The notes beneath the pieces were generated by a model, which was not told where the DNA came from, searched no databases, and saw only the letters and a program-made list of their open reading frames with translations. Made by a program: the position numbers and the translations under genes. Positions 41,114 to 49,978 of a stretch of 64,000 nt of DNA are shown here, in pieces. The stretch's first letter is position 1; each line of letters starts with the position of its first letter. Origin of the DNA: Knoellia sp. Soil729 (GTDB lineage: Bacteria > Actinomycetota > Actinomycetes > Actinomycetales > Dermatophilaceae); the NCBI RefSeq assembly GCF_001427985.1, contig NZ_LMSA01000002.1, positions 977,175-1,041,174 of the forward strand, read 5' to 3'.

Positions 41114-41197
41114 AGGACTTCACCCCGGAACCTCTCACGTCGCCTGGTCGCGGCGGTCAGGCGAGGTGAGAGAAACCCACTTCAGGCGGGGAAGGTG
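41114..41197 (+). repeat. 84-nt hairpin repeat, copy C
   Basis: This third copy has the same orientation as copy B. The two bracket the truncated GNAT gene as direct repeats about 480 bp apart. It fills the gap between two convergent genes. The stem is slightly eroded (CTCTCACGTCGC). Confidence 0.85.
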
Positions 41198-41201
41198 GGA
41201 C

Positions 41202-41495
41202 TCAGTGGGGGGCGACGAGGTCCTGGTAGGCAGGGTGGCGCTCGATCCACTTCGCGATGAACGGGCACAACGGGCGCACCTTGCGCTCACCTGCGTCGCG
41301 CACCTCGTCGAGGGCGGTCCTCGCGAGCGCCGAACCGACGCCTCGGCCCTCGAACGCGTCCTGCACCTCGGTGTGGGTGAAGGTGATGAGCCCCTGTCCC
41401 AAGGTGTACTCGGCGAAGCCGGCGAGCTCGTCACCGATCCGCGCCCCGTAGCGGTGCTCGTCCTCGTTGTTGGTCACGACCACGTCATCAGCCAT
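41202..41495 (-). CDS. Short GNAT-like N-acetyltransferase (COG2388 type)
   Basis: This 97-residue protein is complete for the small COG2388/YjdJ-like family. It has EHRYGARIGDELAGFAEYTL, then HTEVQDAFEGRGVGSALART (acetyl-CoA loop) and PLCPFIAKWIERHPAY. The catalytic Cys candidate is in PLCPF. The substrate is unknown. Start MADD at 41495 is chosen; MTSMADD at 41504 is possible. It ends against repeat copy C. Confidence 0.83.
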   Translation of the reverse strand: MADDVVVTNNEDEHRYGARIGDELAGFAEYTLGQGLITFTHTEVQDAFEGRGVGSALARTALDEVRDAGERKVRPLCPFIAKWIERHPAYQDLVAPH

Positions 41496-41535
41496 GCTGG
41501 TCATCAGACCACACCTCGCGAAGCGGAGGAACACC

Positions 41536-42456
41536 ATGCCCGATGTCCAGGTGCTGCGACCACGCGAGGTGCCGCTCGGTGGTCCTCGCTCGATGACGGT
41601 GCGTCGCACCCTCCCCCACCGTGACCGCTCCTTTATCGGGGCGTGGTGCTTCGTCGACCACTACGGTCCCGACGAGGTCGCCTCCACCGGAGGGATGGAC
41701 GTGCCGCCGCACCCGCACACGGGTCTGCAGACGGTGAGCTGGCTCTTCGAGGGCGAGGTCGAGCATCGTGACAGCGCCGGGGTGCACGCCATGGTCCGCC
41801 CGGGCGAGGTCAACCTCATGACCAGCGGACACGGCATCGCCCACTCGGAGGTGTCGACGCCGGAGACCGACGAGCTGCACGGCGTCCAGCTCTGGGTGGT
41901 CCTGCCCGAGGCCGACCGGGAGCTCCAGCGTGAGTTCCAGCACCATGCGGCGCCGCTCGTGCCCCTGGCGGGAGGCGTCGACGGCCGCGTCTTCCTCGGC
42001 TCCATCGCCGGGCACACCTCACCGATCCGGACGCAGACGCCGCTTCTCGGGGTGGAGGTGACCCTCGACGAAGGTGCGACGTGGACGGTCGACGCCGACC
42101 CGGCATACGAGCACGGTCTGTTGGTCGACCAGGGGAAGGTGACGTTCGACGGAACGGTCCTCGAGCGCGGCGACCTCGGCATCGTCGATGCCGGTGCGAG
42201 CCAGCTCACCGTCACTGCGCTGGACCCGACGCGTGCGGTGCTGCTCGGGGGCACGCCCTATGAGGAGTCAATCGTCATGTGGTGGAACTTCATCGGGCGC
42301 GACCACGACGAGATCGTCGCCTTCCGTGAGCAGTGGCAGTCGCGCTCGGAGCGCTTCGGCGAGGTCGACGGGTATGCCGGCCGGCTCAGCTGGCTGCCCG
42401 CCCCCGAGCTCCCGGGTGGTCGACTGCGCAGCCGCACCCGCCACGGCCGTCACTGA
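41536..42456 (+). CDS. Pirin-family protein
   Basis: This 306-residue double-cupin protein starts after GGAGGA. The N-terminal cupin carries the metal ligands in VPPHPHTGLQTVSWLFEG and the later SGHGIAHSE, as in pirins. It also has MTVRRTLPHRDRSFIGAWCF. Bacterial pirins bind Fe or other metals; some have quercetinase activity or regulate pyruvate metabolism. No partner is adjacent. It precedes the copper module with a 52-bp gap. Confidence 0.88.
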   Translation: MPDVQVLRPREVPLGGPRSMTVRRTLPHRDRSFIGAWCFVDHYGPDEVASTGGMDVPPHPHTGLQTVSWLFEGEVEHRDSAGVHAMVRPGEVNLMTSGHGIAHSEVSTPETDELHGVQLWVVLPEADRELQREFQHHAAPLVPLAGGVDGRVFLGSIAGHTSPIRTQTPLLGVEVTLDEGATWTVDADPAYEHGLLVDQGKVTFDGTVLERGDLGIVDAGASQLTVTALDPTRAVLLGGTPYEESIVMWWNFIGRDHDEIVAFREQWQSRSERFGEVDGYAGRLSWLPAPELPGGRLRSRTRHGRH

Positions 42457-42479
42457 CGAGAGCGCCACCGACCTCGACA

Positions 42480-42498
42480 TATACCTTGGGGGGGTATA
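42480..42498 (+). promoter_or_regulatory. CsoR operator
   Basis: The inverted repeat TATACC-(7 nt, G-rich)-GGTATA lies 11 bp upstream of the csoR start. It matches the known Cu(I)-CsoR operator form, a G/C tract flanked by TATA-containing arms. The region is strikingly A+T-rich for this genome. It should allow CsoR to repress itself and the copper genes. Confidence 0.8.
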
Positions 42499-42508
42499 GT
42501 ATCGAGGC

Positions 42509-42817
42509 ATGAACGAGCACGAGGGCCACCAGCACGCCTACATCGAGAGCGGCCACAAGGACGACTACCTCAAGCGCCTGCGCCGCATCGAGGGCCAGGC
42601 CCGCGGCCTCCAGCGGATGGTCGAGGAGGAGAAGTACTGCATCGACATCCTCACGCAGGTCTCCGCGATGACGAAGGCGCTGCAGTCGGTGGCACTCGGG
42701 CTGCTCGACGAGCACATGAGCCACTGCGTCGCCGACGCTGCCCGCAAGGGTGGCCCCGAGGCCGACGCCAAGCTCAAGGAGGCGAGCGAGGCCATCGCGC
42801 GCCTCGTCAAGTCCTGA
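42509..42817 (+). CDS. csoR: Copper-sensing transcriptional repressor CsoR
   Basis: This 102-residue all-helical repressor has the Cu(I) ligand set Cys-His-Cys: Cys44 in EEKYCIDIL, then His and Cys in LLDEHMSHCV. The N-terminal helix reads DDYLKRLRRIEGQARGLQRM. An N-terminal His-rich run (HEGHQHAYIESGH) may also bind metal. Copper binding releases the operator at 42480-42498 and derepresses csoR-copZ-(His-rich protein)-copA. Confidence 0.92.
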   Translation: MNEHEGHQHAYIESGHKDDYLKRLRRIEGQARGLQRMVEEEKYCIDILTQVSAMTKALQSVALGLLDEHMSHCVADAARKGGPEADAKLKEASEAIARLVKS

Positions 42818-42854
42818 CCCACCACCCATCCACTCGCACCCCAAGGAGCACCCC

Positions 42855-43058
42855 ATGAGCACCCAGACCTGGACCGTCACCGGCATGACCTGCGGCCACT
42901 GCGTCGCCTCCGTCACCGAGGAGGTCAGCGAGATCGCCGGCGTCGAGAACGTCGACGTCGACCTCGCCACCGGGGCCGTCACCGTCACGAGCACCACGCC
43001 GCTCGAGGACGACGCCGTGCGCGCCGCCGTCGAGGAAGCCGGCTACGCGCTGGCATGA
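42855..43058 (+). CDS. copZ: Copper chaperone CopZ (HMA domain)
   Basis: This 67-residue ferredoxin-fold protein has the metal motif GMTCGHCVASV (MxCxxC) near residue 10. It carries Cu(I) in the cytoplasm to CopA or CsoR. The ATG at 42855 follows AAGGAGC. Its stop overlaps the start of the next gene by ATGA. Confidence 0.93.
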   Translation: MSTQTWTVTGMTCGHCVASVTEEVSEIAGVENVDVDLATGAVTVTSTTPLEDDAVRAAVEEAGYALA

Positions 43059-43999
43059 GCTCCCTCAGCACGCCCGTCAGGGTGGTCGGCTTCATCGCGG
43101 CCCTCGCCGCGGTCTTCGGCCTCACCCTGGGGGTTGGGCGCCTGTTCGGACCGGTCGACACCGCGTCGGCCAGCGCCGGGCACAACACCCACTCGTCGAC
43201 GAAGCCGGCCCCGGAGGGCGACGGCGCCGCCACCGAGCACGCCGCCCAGCTCCCCGGTGGGCTCCAGGTGTCGCAGGACGGCTACACGCTGCGCCTGCAC
43301 CAGAACGAGCTCGCAGCCGGCACCGCCAGCCCGCTCCTCTTCGTGATCGAGGGCCCTGATGGCGCCCCGGTGACGGACTACGTCAAGCAGCACGACAAGG
43401 ACCTGCACCTCATCGCCGTGCGCCGTGACTTCTCCGGCTTCCAGCACCTCCACCCCATCCGGTCGGTCGAGGGCACGTGGAGCACCACCGTCGCCCTGAC
43501 GCCGGGGTCGTGGCGCCTGTTCGCCGACTTCGCGGCCCGCGGCGCGGAGCCGATGACGCTCGGTGCGGACGTCAACGTCGCGGGTGCGTTCACGCCGGCG
43601 GCCACGCCCACGGCGGACCTCAACACCGCCACGGTCGACGGCTACACCGTCTCTCTCGCGGGCGAGCTCACCCCCGGCAAGGACTCCGAGCTCACCCTCT
43701 CCGTGAGCCTGTCCGGCGAGCCGGTGACCGACCTGGACCCCTACCTCGGCGCCTACGGGCACCTCGTGGCGTTGCGCTCCGGCGACCTCGCCTACCTGCA
43801 CGTCCACCCCGAGGGCACCCCCGGCGACGGCGTGACACAACCCGGCCCGGCGATCAGCTTCGGCGCCTCCGTGCCAAGTCAGGGCACCTACCACCTCTAC
43901 CTCGACTTCCAGCACCACGGCGTCGTCCACACCGCAGCGTTCACGCTGACGGCTGGCTCCGGCTCCGCAACGGGAGGATCCGATGACCACCAGCATTGA
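43055..43999 (+). CDS. Membrane-anchored/exported His-rich protein of the copper operon
   Basis: This 314-residue protein has one N-terminal hydrophobic segment (VVGFIAALAAVFGLTLGVG), then GHNTHSSTKP. Two beta-rich modules follow, each with His-containing motifs: DLHLIAVRRDFSGFQHLHP near residue 115-135, and YGHLVALRSGDLAYLHVHPEG near 225-250. It ends in SDDHQH. The His clusters suggest metal binding on the outer face. It resembles periplasmic proteins found beside actinobacterial copZ/copA, but I know no confirmed function. It overlaps both copZ (4 bp) and copA (17 bp). Confidence 0.78.
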   Translation: MSSLSTPVRVVGFIAALAAVFGLTLGVGRLFGPVDTASASAGHNTHSSTKPAPEGDGAATEHAAQLPGGLQVSQDGYTLRLHQNELAAGTASPLLFVIEGPDGAPVTDYVKQHDKDLHLIAVRRDFSGFQHLHPIRSVEGTWSTTVALTPGSWRLFADFAARGAEPMTLGADVNVAGAFTPAATPTADLNTATVDGYTVSLAGELTPGKDSELTLSVSLSGEPVTDLDPYLGAYGHLVALRSGDLAYLHVHPEGTPGDGVTQPGPAISFGASVPSQGTYHLYLDFQHHGVVHTAAFTLTAGSGSATGGSDDHQH

Positions 44000-46229
44000 C
44001 CTCGACATCACCGGGATGACCTGCGCCTCGTGCGCCAACCGGATCGAGCGCAAGCTCAACAAGCTCGAGGGCGTCACGGCCACGGTGAACTACTCGACCG
44101 AGAAGGCGCGGGTCGACTTCCCCGAGACCGTCTCCCCCGAGCAGCTGCTCGAGACCGTCTCCCAGGCCGGGTATGCCGCGAGCCTGCCTCCCGCTCCCGA
44201 CGCACCGGTCGAGGACGGTCCGGTCCTCGACCCCACCCGTGCCCTGCGCGACCGGCTGCTCATCTCCACGGTGCTCACGGTCCCCGTGATCGCGATGGCC
44301 ATGGCGTCGGCGCTGCAGTTCACCTACTGGCAGTGGCTGTCGCTGGCCCTCGCCGCACCGGTCGTCGTGTGGGGGGCGTGGCCCTTCCACCGCGCTGCCT
44401 GGGTCAACCTGCGGCACGGCGCGACCACGATGGACACGCTCATCTCCGTGGGCACCCTCGCAGCCTTCGGGTGGTCGCTCCATGCACTCTTCTTCGGCAC
44501 TGCCGGCACGCCGGGCATGACCCACCCGTTCGAGTTCACCATCGAGCGCACCGACGGCGCGGGCAACATCTACCTCGAGGCCGCCGCCGGCGTGACGACC
44601 TTCCTGCTCGCCGGGCGCTACGCGCAGGCCCGGGCCAAGCGCCAGTCGGGTGCGGCCCTGCGCGCCCTGCTCGAGATGGGCGCCAAGGACGTGGCCGTGC
44701 TGCGTCGCGGCACCGGCGGACAGCCGGACCTCGAGGAGCGCATTCCCGTCGACCAGCTCGCCGTGGGCGACGAGTTCGTCGTCCGCCCGGGCGAGAAGGT
44801 CGCCGCCGACGGCGTCGTCGTCGAGGGCTCCTCGGCCATCGACGCCTCGATGCTCACCGGCGAGTCGGTGCCCGTCGAGGTCTCCGTCGACAGCGCCGTC
44901 GTGGGCGCGACGGCGAACTCGGGCGGGCGGCTCCTGGTGCGTGCCACACGCGTCGGCAGCGACACCCAGCTCGCCCAGATGGCCCGGCTGGTGGAGGACG
45001 CCCAGAACGGCAAGGCCGAGGTCCAGCGCCTCGCCGACCGCATCTCCGGGATCTTCGTCCCCATCGTCATCGCGCTGTCCGTGGGCACACTGGGCTTCTG
45101 GCTCGGCACCGGATCGGGCTGGACACCGGCGCTCACCGCGGCGATCTCCGTCCTCATCATCGCCTGCCCCTGTGCCCTCGGACTGGCCACTCCGACCGCC
45201 CTCATGGTCGGCACCGGTCGCGGTGCCCAGCTCGGCATCCTCATCAAGGGGCCCGAGGTCCTCGAGTCCACGCGCCGAGTCGACACCGTCGTCCTCGACA
45301 AGACCGGCACCGTGACCGCCGGCCAGATGACCCTGCACGACGTCGTCGCCGCCCCCGGCGAGGACCGCGACGAGGTCCTGCGGGTGGCCGCCGCCCTCGA
45401 GCACGGCTCCGAGCACCCCATTGCCCGCGCCGTCGTCGACGGAGCCACGGGCGCGGGCCTGCCGCTCGCCGCCGTCGAAGGCTTCACCAATGTCGAGGGC
45501 CTGGGCGTCCAGGGTGTCGTCGACGGACGTGCCGTTGTCGTCGGTCGCCCACGGCTCCTGGCCAACTGGTCCCTCCCCCTCGGCCCCGACCTCGAGGCCG
45601 CACTCACCCGGGCTCGCAGCACCGGCGCGACGCCCGTGGTGGTCGGCTGGGACGGCAAGGCACGCGGCATACTCACCGTCTCCGACACCGTCAAGGCGAC
45701 GTCGGCAGAGGCGATCTCACGCCTTCGCGACCTGGGACTCACTCCGTACCTGCTCACCGGCGACAACGCCGAGGCGGCGCGCACTGTGGCGGCAGCGGTC
45801 GGCATCGACCCGGACAACGTCATCGCCGACGTCATGCCCGCCGACAAGGTCGCGGTGGTCCAGCGGCTGCAGGGCGAGGGCAGGGTCGTGGCCATGATCG
45901 GTGACGGCGTCAACGACGCGGCCGCCCTGGCCACCGCGGACCTGGGCATGGCCATGGGCACGGGCACCGACGTCGCCATCGAGGCCAGCGACCTCACCCT
46001 CGTGCGCGGCGACCTGCGGGTGGCTCCGGACGCGATCCGGCTCGCACGTAGGACCTTGTCGACCATCAAGGGCAACCTCTTCTGGGCGTTCGGCTACAAC
46101 GTCGCGGCCATCCCGCTGGCGGCGGCCGGCCTGCTCAACCCCATGCTCGCGGGCGCCGCGATGGCCCTCTCGTCGGTCTTCGTTGTGACGAACAGCCTGA
46201 GGCTGAGGAGCTTCCGGGCGACCACCTGA
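43983..46229 (+). CDS. copA: Cu(I)-translocating P1B-type ATPase
   Basis: This 748-residue pump has a single N-terminal HMA domain (ITGMTCASCANRIERKL). Membrane metal site CPCALGLATP is near residue 395, phosphorylation motif DKTGTVTAG near 439, the nucleotide-site His-Pro in HGSEHPIARAV, and GDGVNDAAALATADLG near 640. It exports Cu(I) from the cytoplasm. Its start lies within the end of the preceding gene. One residue pair (RGIL) uses the rare ATA codon to form CGGCATAC. Confidence 0.95.
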   Translation: MTTSIDLDITGMTCASCANRIERKLNKLEGVTATVNYSTEKARVDFPETVSPEQLLETVSQAGYAASLPPAPDAPVEDGPVLDPTRALRDRLLISTVLTVPVIAMAMASALQFTYWQWLSLALAAPVVVWGAWPFHRAAWVNLRHGATTMDTLISVGTLAAFGWSLHALFFGTAGTPGMTHPFEFTIERTDGAGNIYLEAAAGVTTFLLAGRYAQARAKRQSGAALRALLEMGAKDVAVLRRGTGGQPDLEERIPVDQLAVGDEFVVRPGEKVAADGVVVEGSSAIDASMLTGESVPVEVSVDSAVVGATANSGGRLLVRATRVGSDTQLAQMARLVEDAQNGKAEVQRLADRISGIFVPIVIALSVGTLGFWLGTGSGWTPALTAAISVLIIACPCALGLATPTALMVGTGRGAQLGILIKGPEVLESTRRVDTVVLDKTGTVTAGQMTLHDVVAAPGEDRDEVLRVAAALEHGSEHPIARAVVDGATGAGLPLAAVEGFTNVEGLGVQGVVDGRAVVVGRPRLLANWSLPLGPDLEAALTRARSTGATPVVVGWDGKARGILTVSDTVKATSAEAISRLRDLGLTPYLLTGDNAEAARTVAAAVGIDPDNVIADVMPADKVAVVQRLQGEGRVVAMIGDGVNDAAALATADLGMAMGTGTDVAIEASDLTLVRGDLRVAPDAIRLARRTLSTIKGNLFWAFGYNVAAIPLAAAGLLNPMLAGAAMALSSVFVVTNSLRLRSFRATT

Positions 46230-46281
46230 GCGCTCCCCACGACCCATTGTCGAGAGCGCTCGACGAGAGGAGCATGGGCAG

Positions 46282-46944
46282 ATGTTCCTCAGCGAGACGG
46301 ACCCGGCCACGGCCACCGGAGCCACGGCCGACTACTTCGCAGGGCAGCGGGCCGCCTGGGGCTTCCTGCCGAACTACGCGCACTGCTTCGGCCTCCGTCC
46401 CGAGGTCGGCATCGCCTGGGGCGGGCTCAACGCGGCCATCCGCGACGGCATGGACCGGCGCAGGTTCGAGATCGCGACCATCGCCGCCGCGCGGGAGCTG
46501 CGCTCCACCTACTGCACGTCCGCCCACTCGAAGTTCCTGCGCGACGTGTGCGGTGACGACGAGGCGGTCCGAGCCATCGCCGAGGACCCCACCGGTGGAG
46601 GCCTCGGCGAGGTGGACCGGGCGGTCTTCCGCTTCGCCACCAAGGTGGCCCGCGACGCGTCGAGCATCGACGCGGCTGACATCGAGGAGCTGAAGGACGT
46701 CGGCCTCGGTGAGGTCGACATCGCCGACGTCGTCTACGCGGTGGCCGCCCGCTCGTTCTTCACCAAGGTGCTCGACGGGCTCGGCGCCCAGCTGGACTCC
46801 GAGACCGCAGCCACCTTCGAGCCCGCCCTGGGCGACGCGATGGTCGTGGGCCGACTCCCCGCGGACCCGGTCCGCGGCGACACAGTGGCACGATCGGGAC
46901 ATGACGGCGATCCTCTGGCTACGGCGGGACCTGCGACGCGCTGA
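46282..46944 (+). CDS. Carboxymuconolactone decarboxylase/AhpD-like protein
   Basis: This 220-residue helical protein has FEIATIAAARELRSTYCTSAHSKFL, the CMD/AhpD core, with a single Cys in the CxxxAH form rather than the CxxC redox pair. Peroxidase-related proteins of this group occur beside redox and photoreactivation genes. The 5' flank has a small TCGAG/CTCGA hairpin. The end overlaps the photolyase start by 44 bp, so the two may be coupled. Activity is uncertain because the classical pair is missing. Confidence 0.78.
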   Translation: MFLSETDPATATGATADYFAGQRAAWGFLPNYAHCFGLRPEVGIAWGGLNAAIRDGMDRRRFEIATIAAARELRSTYCTSAHSKFLRDVCGDDEAVRAIAEDPTGGGLGEVDRAVFRFATKVARDASSIDAADIEELKDVGLGEVDIADVVYAVAARSFFTKVLDGLGAQLDSETAATFEPALGDAMVVGRLPADPVRGDTVARSGHDGDPLATAGPATR

Positions 46945-48268
46945 CCACCCGGCGCTCCTCGCGGCTCGGGACGCCGCCGACGGTGACCTCGTCGTCGCGT
47001 TCGTGCTCGACCCTGCCCTGTGGGCCGGCGCTGGGCCGGTCCGGCGGGCCTGGCTCGCCGCGACCCTCGAGGCGACGAACGCGGAGTACGACGACGCCCT
47101 GACACTCCTGTGGGGCGACCCTCGCACGGAGATCCCAGCCCTCGCCGAGCGCGTCGGCGCGACCTCGGTCCACGTCACCCGTGAGACCACGCCCTTCGGA
47201 CGCCGTCGTGACGCCGCCGTGGCTCACACCCTTGCCTCGTCCGGTGTCGACTGGGTCGAGACCGGAACCCCGTATGCCGTGGGGCCGGGTCTCGTGCGCA
47301 ACGGGAGCGGCACGGCATACAAGGTCTTCACCCCGTTCGCGAAGGCGTGGCGGGCGCACGGCTGGCCCGACCCTGCCCCCCGCCCGTCGAGCCTCCCGCT
47401 GCGCGAGGCACGCGGCGACGCGGAGGCGACCGCGGCGGTGCGCGAGGCGCTTGCTGCGCCCGACCTGCCCGAGATGCCGGGAGCGGGTGAGCAGGCCGCG
47501 GCCGTGCGGTGGCAGGGCTTCCTCGACGATGCCCTCACGGCCTACACGGGCGACCGTGACCTTCCGGGCATCGACGGGACGTCGCGGATGTCGCCCTATC
47601 TCAAGCTCGGGGTCGTCCACCCGCGCACCCTGCTCGCCGACCTCACCAGCCGGCGCGGAGAGGGCAAGGAGACCTACGCGACCGAGCTCGCATGGCGCGA
47701 GTTCTATGCAGATGTGTTGTGGCACAACCCCTCCAGTGCGTGGCACGACCTGCGCGACGCCCTCAACGGGATGGCCTACGACGAGCCGGCGGACGCGATC
47801 GAGGCCTGGCAGACCGGGACGACGGGCTACCCGGTCGTCGACGCGGGGATGCGCCAGCTGCTCGGGCAGGGGTGGATGCACAACCGGGTGCGGATGATCA
47901 CCGCGAGCTTCCTCACCAAGGACCTGCACGTGTGGTGGCCCGTCGGTGCCCGTCACTTCCTCGACCACCTCATCGACGGTGACGTCGCCTCCAACAACCA
48001 CGGGTGGCAGTGGGTCGCGGGGACGGGCACCGACGCCTCGCCCTACTTCCGCGTCTTCAACCCCGTGACCCAGGGTGAGAAGTTCGACCCCGACGGCGAC
48101 TACGTGCGGCAGTGGGTGCCCGAGCTCGCCCACCTCCCCGGCAAAGCGGTGCACCAGCCGTGGGAGCACCCTGACGGGTACGCGCACGGCTACCCCAAGC
48201 GGATCGTCGACCACGCCGAGGAGCGGCGCGAGGCCCTGCGCCGGCTGGACGGGGTCAAGGGTTCCTGA
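46901..48268 (+). CDS. phr: Deoxyribodipyrimidine photo-lyase (cryptochrome/photolyase family)
   Basis: This 455-residue enzyme repairs UV-made pyrimidine dimers with light. The N-terminal antenna domain starts TAILWLRRDLRRADHPALLAA. The FAD domain has TSRMSPYLKLGVVHPRTLL, ELAWREFYADVLWH, GMRQLLGQGWMHNRVRMITAS, FLTKDLHVWW, and DGDVASNNHGWQWVAGTG. These are class I CPD photolyase signatures, with Trp residues for electron transfer. Length is usual. The start at 46901 lies inside the AhpD-like gene. No CarH-like operator is seen near it. Confidence 0.93.
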   Translation: MTAILWLRRDLRRADHPALLAARDAADGDLVVAFVLDPALWAGAGPVRRAWLAATLEATNAEYDDALTLLWGDPRTEIPALAERVGATSVHVTRETTPFGRRRDAAVAHTLASSGVDWVETGTPYAVGPGLVRNGSGTAYKVFTPFAKAWRAHGWPDPAPRPSSLPLREARGDAEATAAVREALAAPDLPEMPGAGEQAAAVRWQGFLDDALTAYTGDRDLPGIDGTSRMSPYLKLGVVHPRTLLADLTSRRGEGKETYATELAWREFYADVLWHNPSSAWHDLRDALNGMAYDEPADAIEAWQTGTTGYPVVDAGMRQLLGQGWMHNRVRMITASFLTKDLHVWWPVGARHFLDHLIDGDVASNNHGWQWVAGTGTDASPYFRVFNPVTQGEKFDPDGDYVRQWVPELAHLPGKAVHQPWEHPDGYAHGYPKRIVDHAEERREALRRLDGVKGS

Positions 48269-48293
48269 GCACTTGTGCTGCTGAGAGCCAGTG

Positions 48294-49400
48294 TCAACGT
48301 ATGTCGATCCCGGCGCTCTGGAGGGCAGGCCTGAGCCAAGCAGCATCATCAAGCTGACGCTCAGCGCCGGACGTGTCCATGGCGGGGTCGTGGGTCCACC
48401 TGAACCGGCCGTGCAGCTTTCCGTCGTCCCGACGGGCGAAGTGCACGATCAGCAGGTTCTGGCTGCGCCCGTTCACCGGCCGTGGGCGGGCGCCCAGGAC
48501 ACGGATGAACCTGTCGGAGTTGGCCAGCTTCCACGGCGGTGCGTCCACCCAGAGCCTGTCGGCCAACACCTTCGATCGGCTCGCTCGCGCCGCTGCCCGC
48601 GTGTTGTCCGGCCCGACGAGCCACAGGCGGGAGAGGACCGACTGGGTACCGTTCTCGCCCTCTTTGGGCACACAGCCGGTGATGAACAGGGCGTCCTCCC
48701 ACCAGGAGCGCCGTTTCAGGTGCAGGCCGACCTGCTCGGCAAAGGCCGTCAGCGCGTCGCGCTCGCGTTCAGACCACGGCGCCGTGGCGGGTGCTGAATG
48801 GACCTCGGGTGACCTTGAGAGCGGAGCGGCAACCGGTGGGGTGGCGCCCCAGCCGAAGAACCGGATACTTGCCCTGGTCACAGCCGGTGAGTTCTCGAGG
48901 GCGTTCACCTGGTGGAGGAGGCCAGTGTCGTCGATCGTCCACAACCGATCCTCCACATCATCGGGATGGTCCTGTTCAGGGTCGGGGTGGTCCTCACCGC
49001 AGAACCGTGCCAACGCCGCCAACGACGTCGGTACTCGATACGTGGTCAAGGGACCTGAGCGGTCCACCGCGCGTACCTCACCTTCTCCGAGGGACAGGAT
49101 CAGGGCCAGTGGGTCACCAGTCGGCCACGGCTGGATCGCGGGCCGGTCATTCCAGAAAGCGTCGTTGTTTCGGTCCCGGTCGTACTCAGTCCCGTTGACA
49201 CACATGACTTCCACGGTCGGGCTGTCCTTGTTCAGGCCGCTCACGTGCACGTTGGTTCCCTCGTCGGTGATGGTGAACCGAACGTTGACCTCCCACACAT
49301 CCTCGAACGACGCTTGACCGGTCGCCGCCGCTCGGGCCGCACGCGCCATGAGATCGACCACGTCGGAGGTCGCGACAACCTCGCCCACGTCCGACTTCAC
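48294..49400 (-). CDS. Hypothetical protein, unrecognised
   Basis: This is a 368-residue soluble protein without signal, membrane segment or family motif that I recognise. It begins MKSDVGEVVATSDVVDLMAR, with a beta-rich part VWEVNVRFTITDEGTNVHVSG. A middle section with acidic runs (DPEQDHPDDVEDRLW) follows, then a C-terminal Arg-rich part (VLGARPRPVNGRSQ). Its G+C looks lower and its codon use freer than in neighbours, so recent gain is possible. It stands alone between photolyase and an SRPBCC gene. The GTG at 49400 has no clear ribosome binding site. Confidence 0.6.
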   Translation of the reverse strand: MKSDVGEVVATSDVVDLMARAARAAATGQASFEDVWEVNVRFTITDEGTNVHVSGLNKDSPTVEVMCVNGTEYDRDRNNDAFWNDRPAIQPWPTGDPLALILSLGEGEVRAVDRSGPLTTYRVPTSLAALARFCGEDHPDPEQDHPDDVEDRLWTIDDTGLLHQVNALENSPAVTRASIRFFGWGATPPVAAPLSRSPEVHSAPATAPWSERERDALTAFAEQVGLHLKRRSWWEDALFITGCVPKEGENGTQSVLSRLWLVGPDNTRAAARASRSKVLADRLWVDAPPWKLANSDRFIRVLGARPRPVNGRSQNLLIVHFARRDDGKLHGRFRWTHDPAMDTSGAERQLDDAAWLRPALQSAGIDIR

Positions 49401-49442
49401 CGTGCCACCCCCACCGGAAACTGCGAGATCGCCCAGTTCACC

Positions 49443-49895
49443 TCAGCTGAGCGACTCCGCGAGGGTCGCGAGGCGGTCGAGCGACGCACGGAGCTGAGGT
49501 TCCTGCGTGGCTCGGGCACGCGGCATACGCGCTTCGTCGGTGAGGTCGGTCCAGTCATAGGTGTGCGTCACCCGCGAACTGCCGTCCTCGAGCGGCTCGA
49601 CGTCCCACCGCCACTCGTGGCCCGCCGGCGCCTTGCCCTCGCTGCCGGGGCGCCAGGCGATACGCCGTCCTTCCTCGAAGTCGACGACGAGGTTGTCGCG
49701 GTGGTTGCCCTTCGTGGTGCGCATCGCGAAGACCTCACCCACGCCGTGGATGCGGTCGCCCCTGATCACCTCGACCAGGTTGTCGTTGCCATCCCACTCG
49801 GGCTGGCGACGCGGGTTCGCGATCAGCTCGAAGATGGTCTCGGCGGGAGCAGCGATGTCGCGAGTCGAGCTGACGACACGGGTCTCGTTGTCCAT
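49443..49895 (-). CDS. SRPBCC-family protein
   Basis: This 150-residue helix-grip protein has ISS-type features: VSSTRDIAAPAETIFELIAN, RQPEWDGNDNLVEV, EEGRRIAWRPGSEG and WDVEPLEDGSSRVTHTYDW. It is cytoplasmic and probably binds a hydrophobic ligand; many related actinobacterial proteins are of unknown role. ARMPR here includes one octamer copy read as Met-Pro. It is a single-gene unit. Confidence 0.82.
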   Translation of the reverse strand: MDNETRVVSSTRDIAAPAETIFELIANPRRQPEWDGNDNLVEVIRGDRIHGVGEVFAMRTTKGNHRDNLVVDFEEGRRIAWRPGSEGKAPAGHEWRWDVEPLEDGSSRVTHTYDWTDLTDEARMPRARATQEPQLRASLDRLATLAESLS

Positions 49896-49978
49896 GACCC
49901 CATCGAATCACGCGCGAGGCCGCTGGTCGCGTCACTCACGTCAGCCATTCGTGGGCGCTGGCATCTCCAGAGGGCAGG

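Noticed and set aside
42486-42494. The G run before csoR as a sequencing artefact
   Set aside because: It lies at the centre of a proper CsoR dyad, where a G/C tract is expected.
46229-46281. TCGAG/CTCGA hairpin before the AhpD-like gene as an operator
   Set aside because: The stem is only 5 bp and such G+C-rich dyads are frequent here; no second copy was seen.
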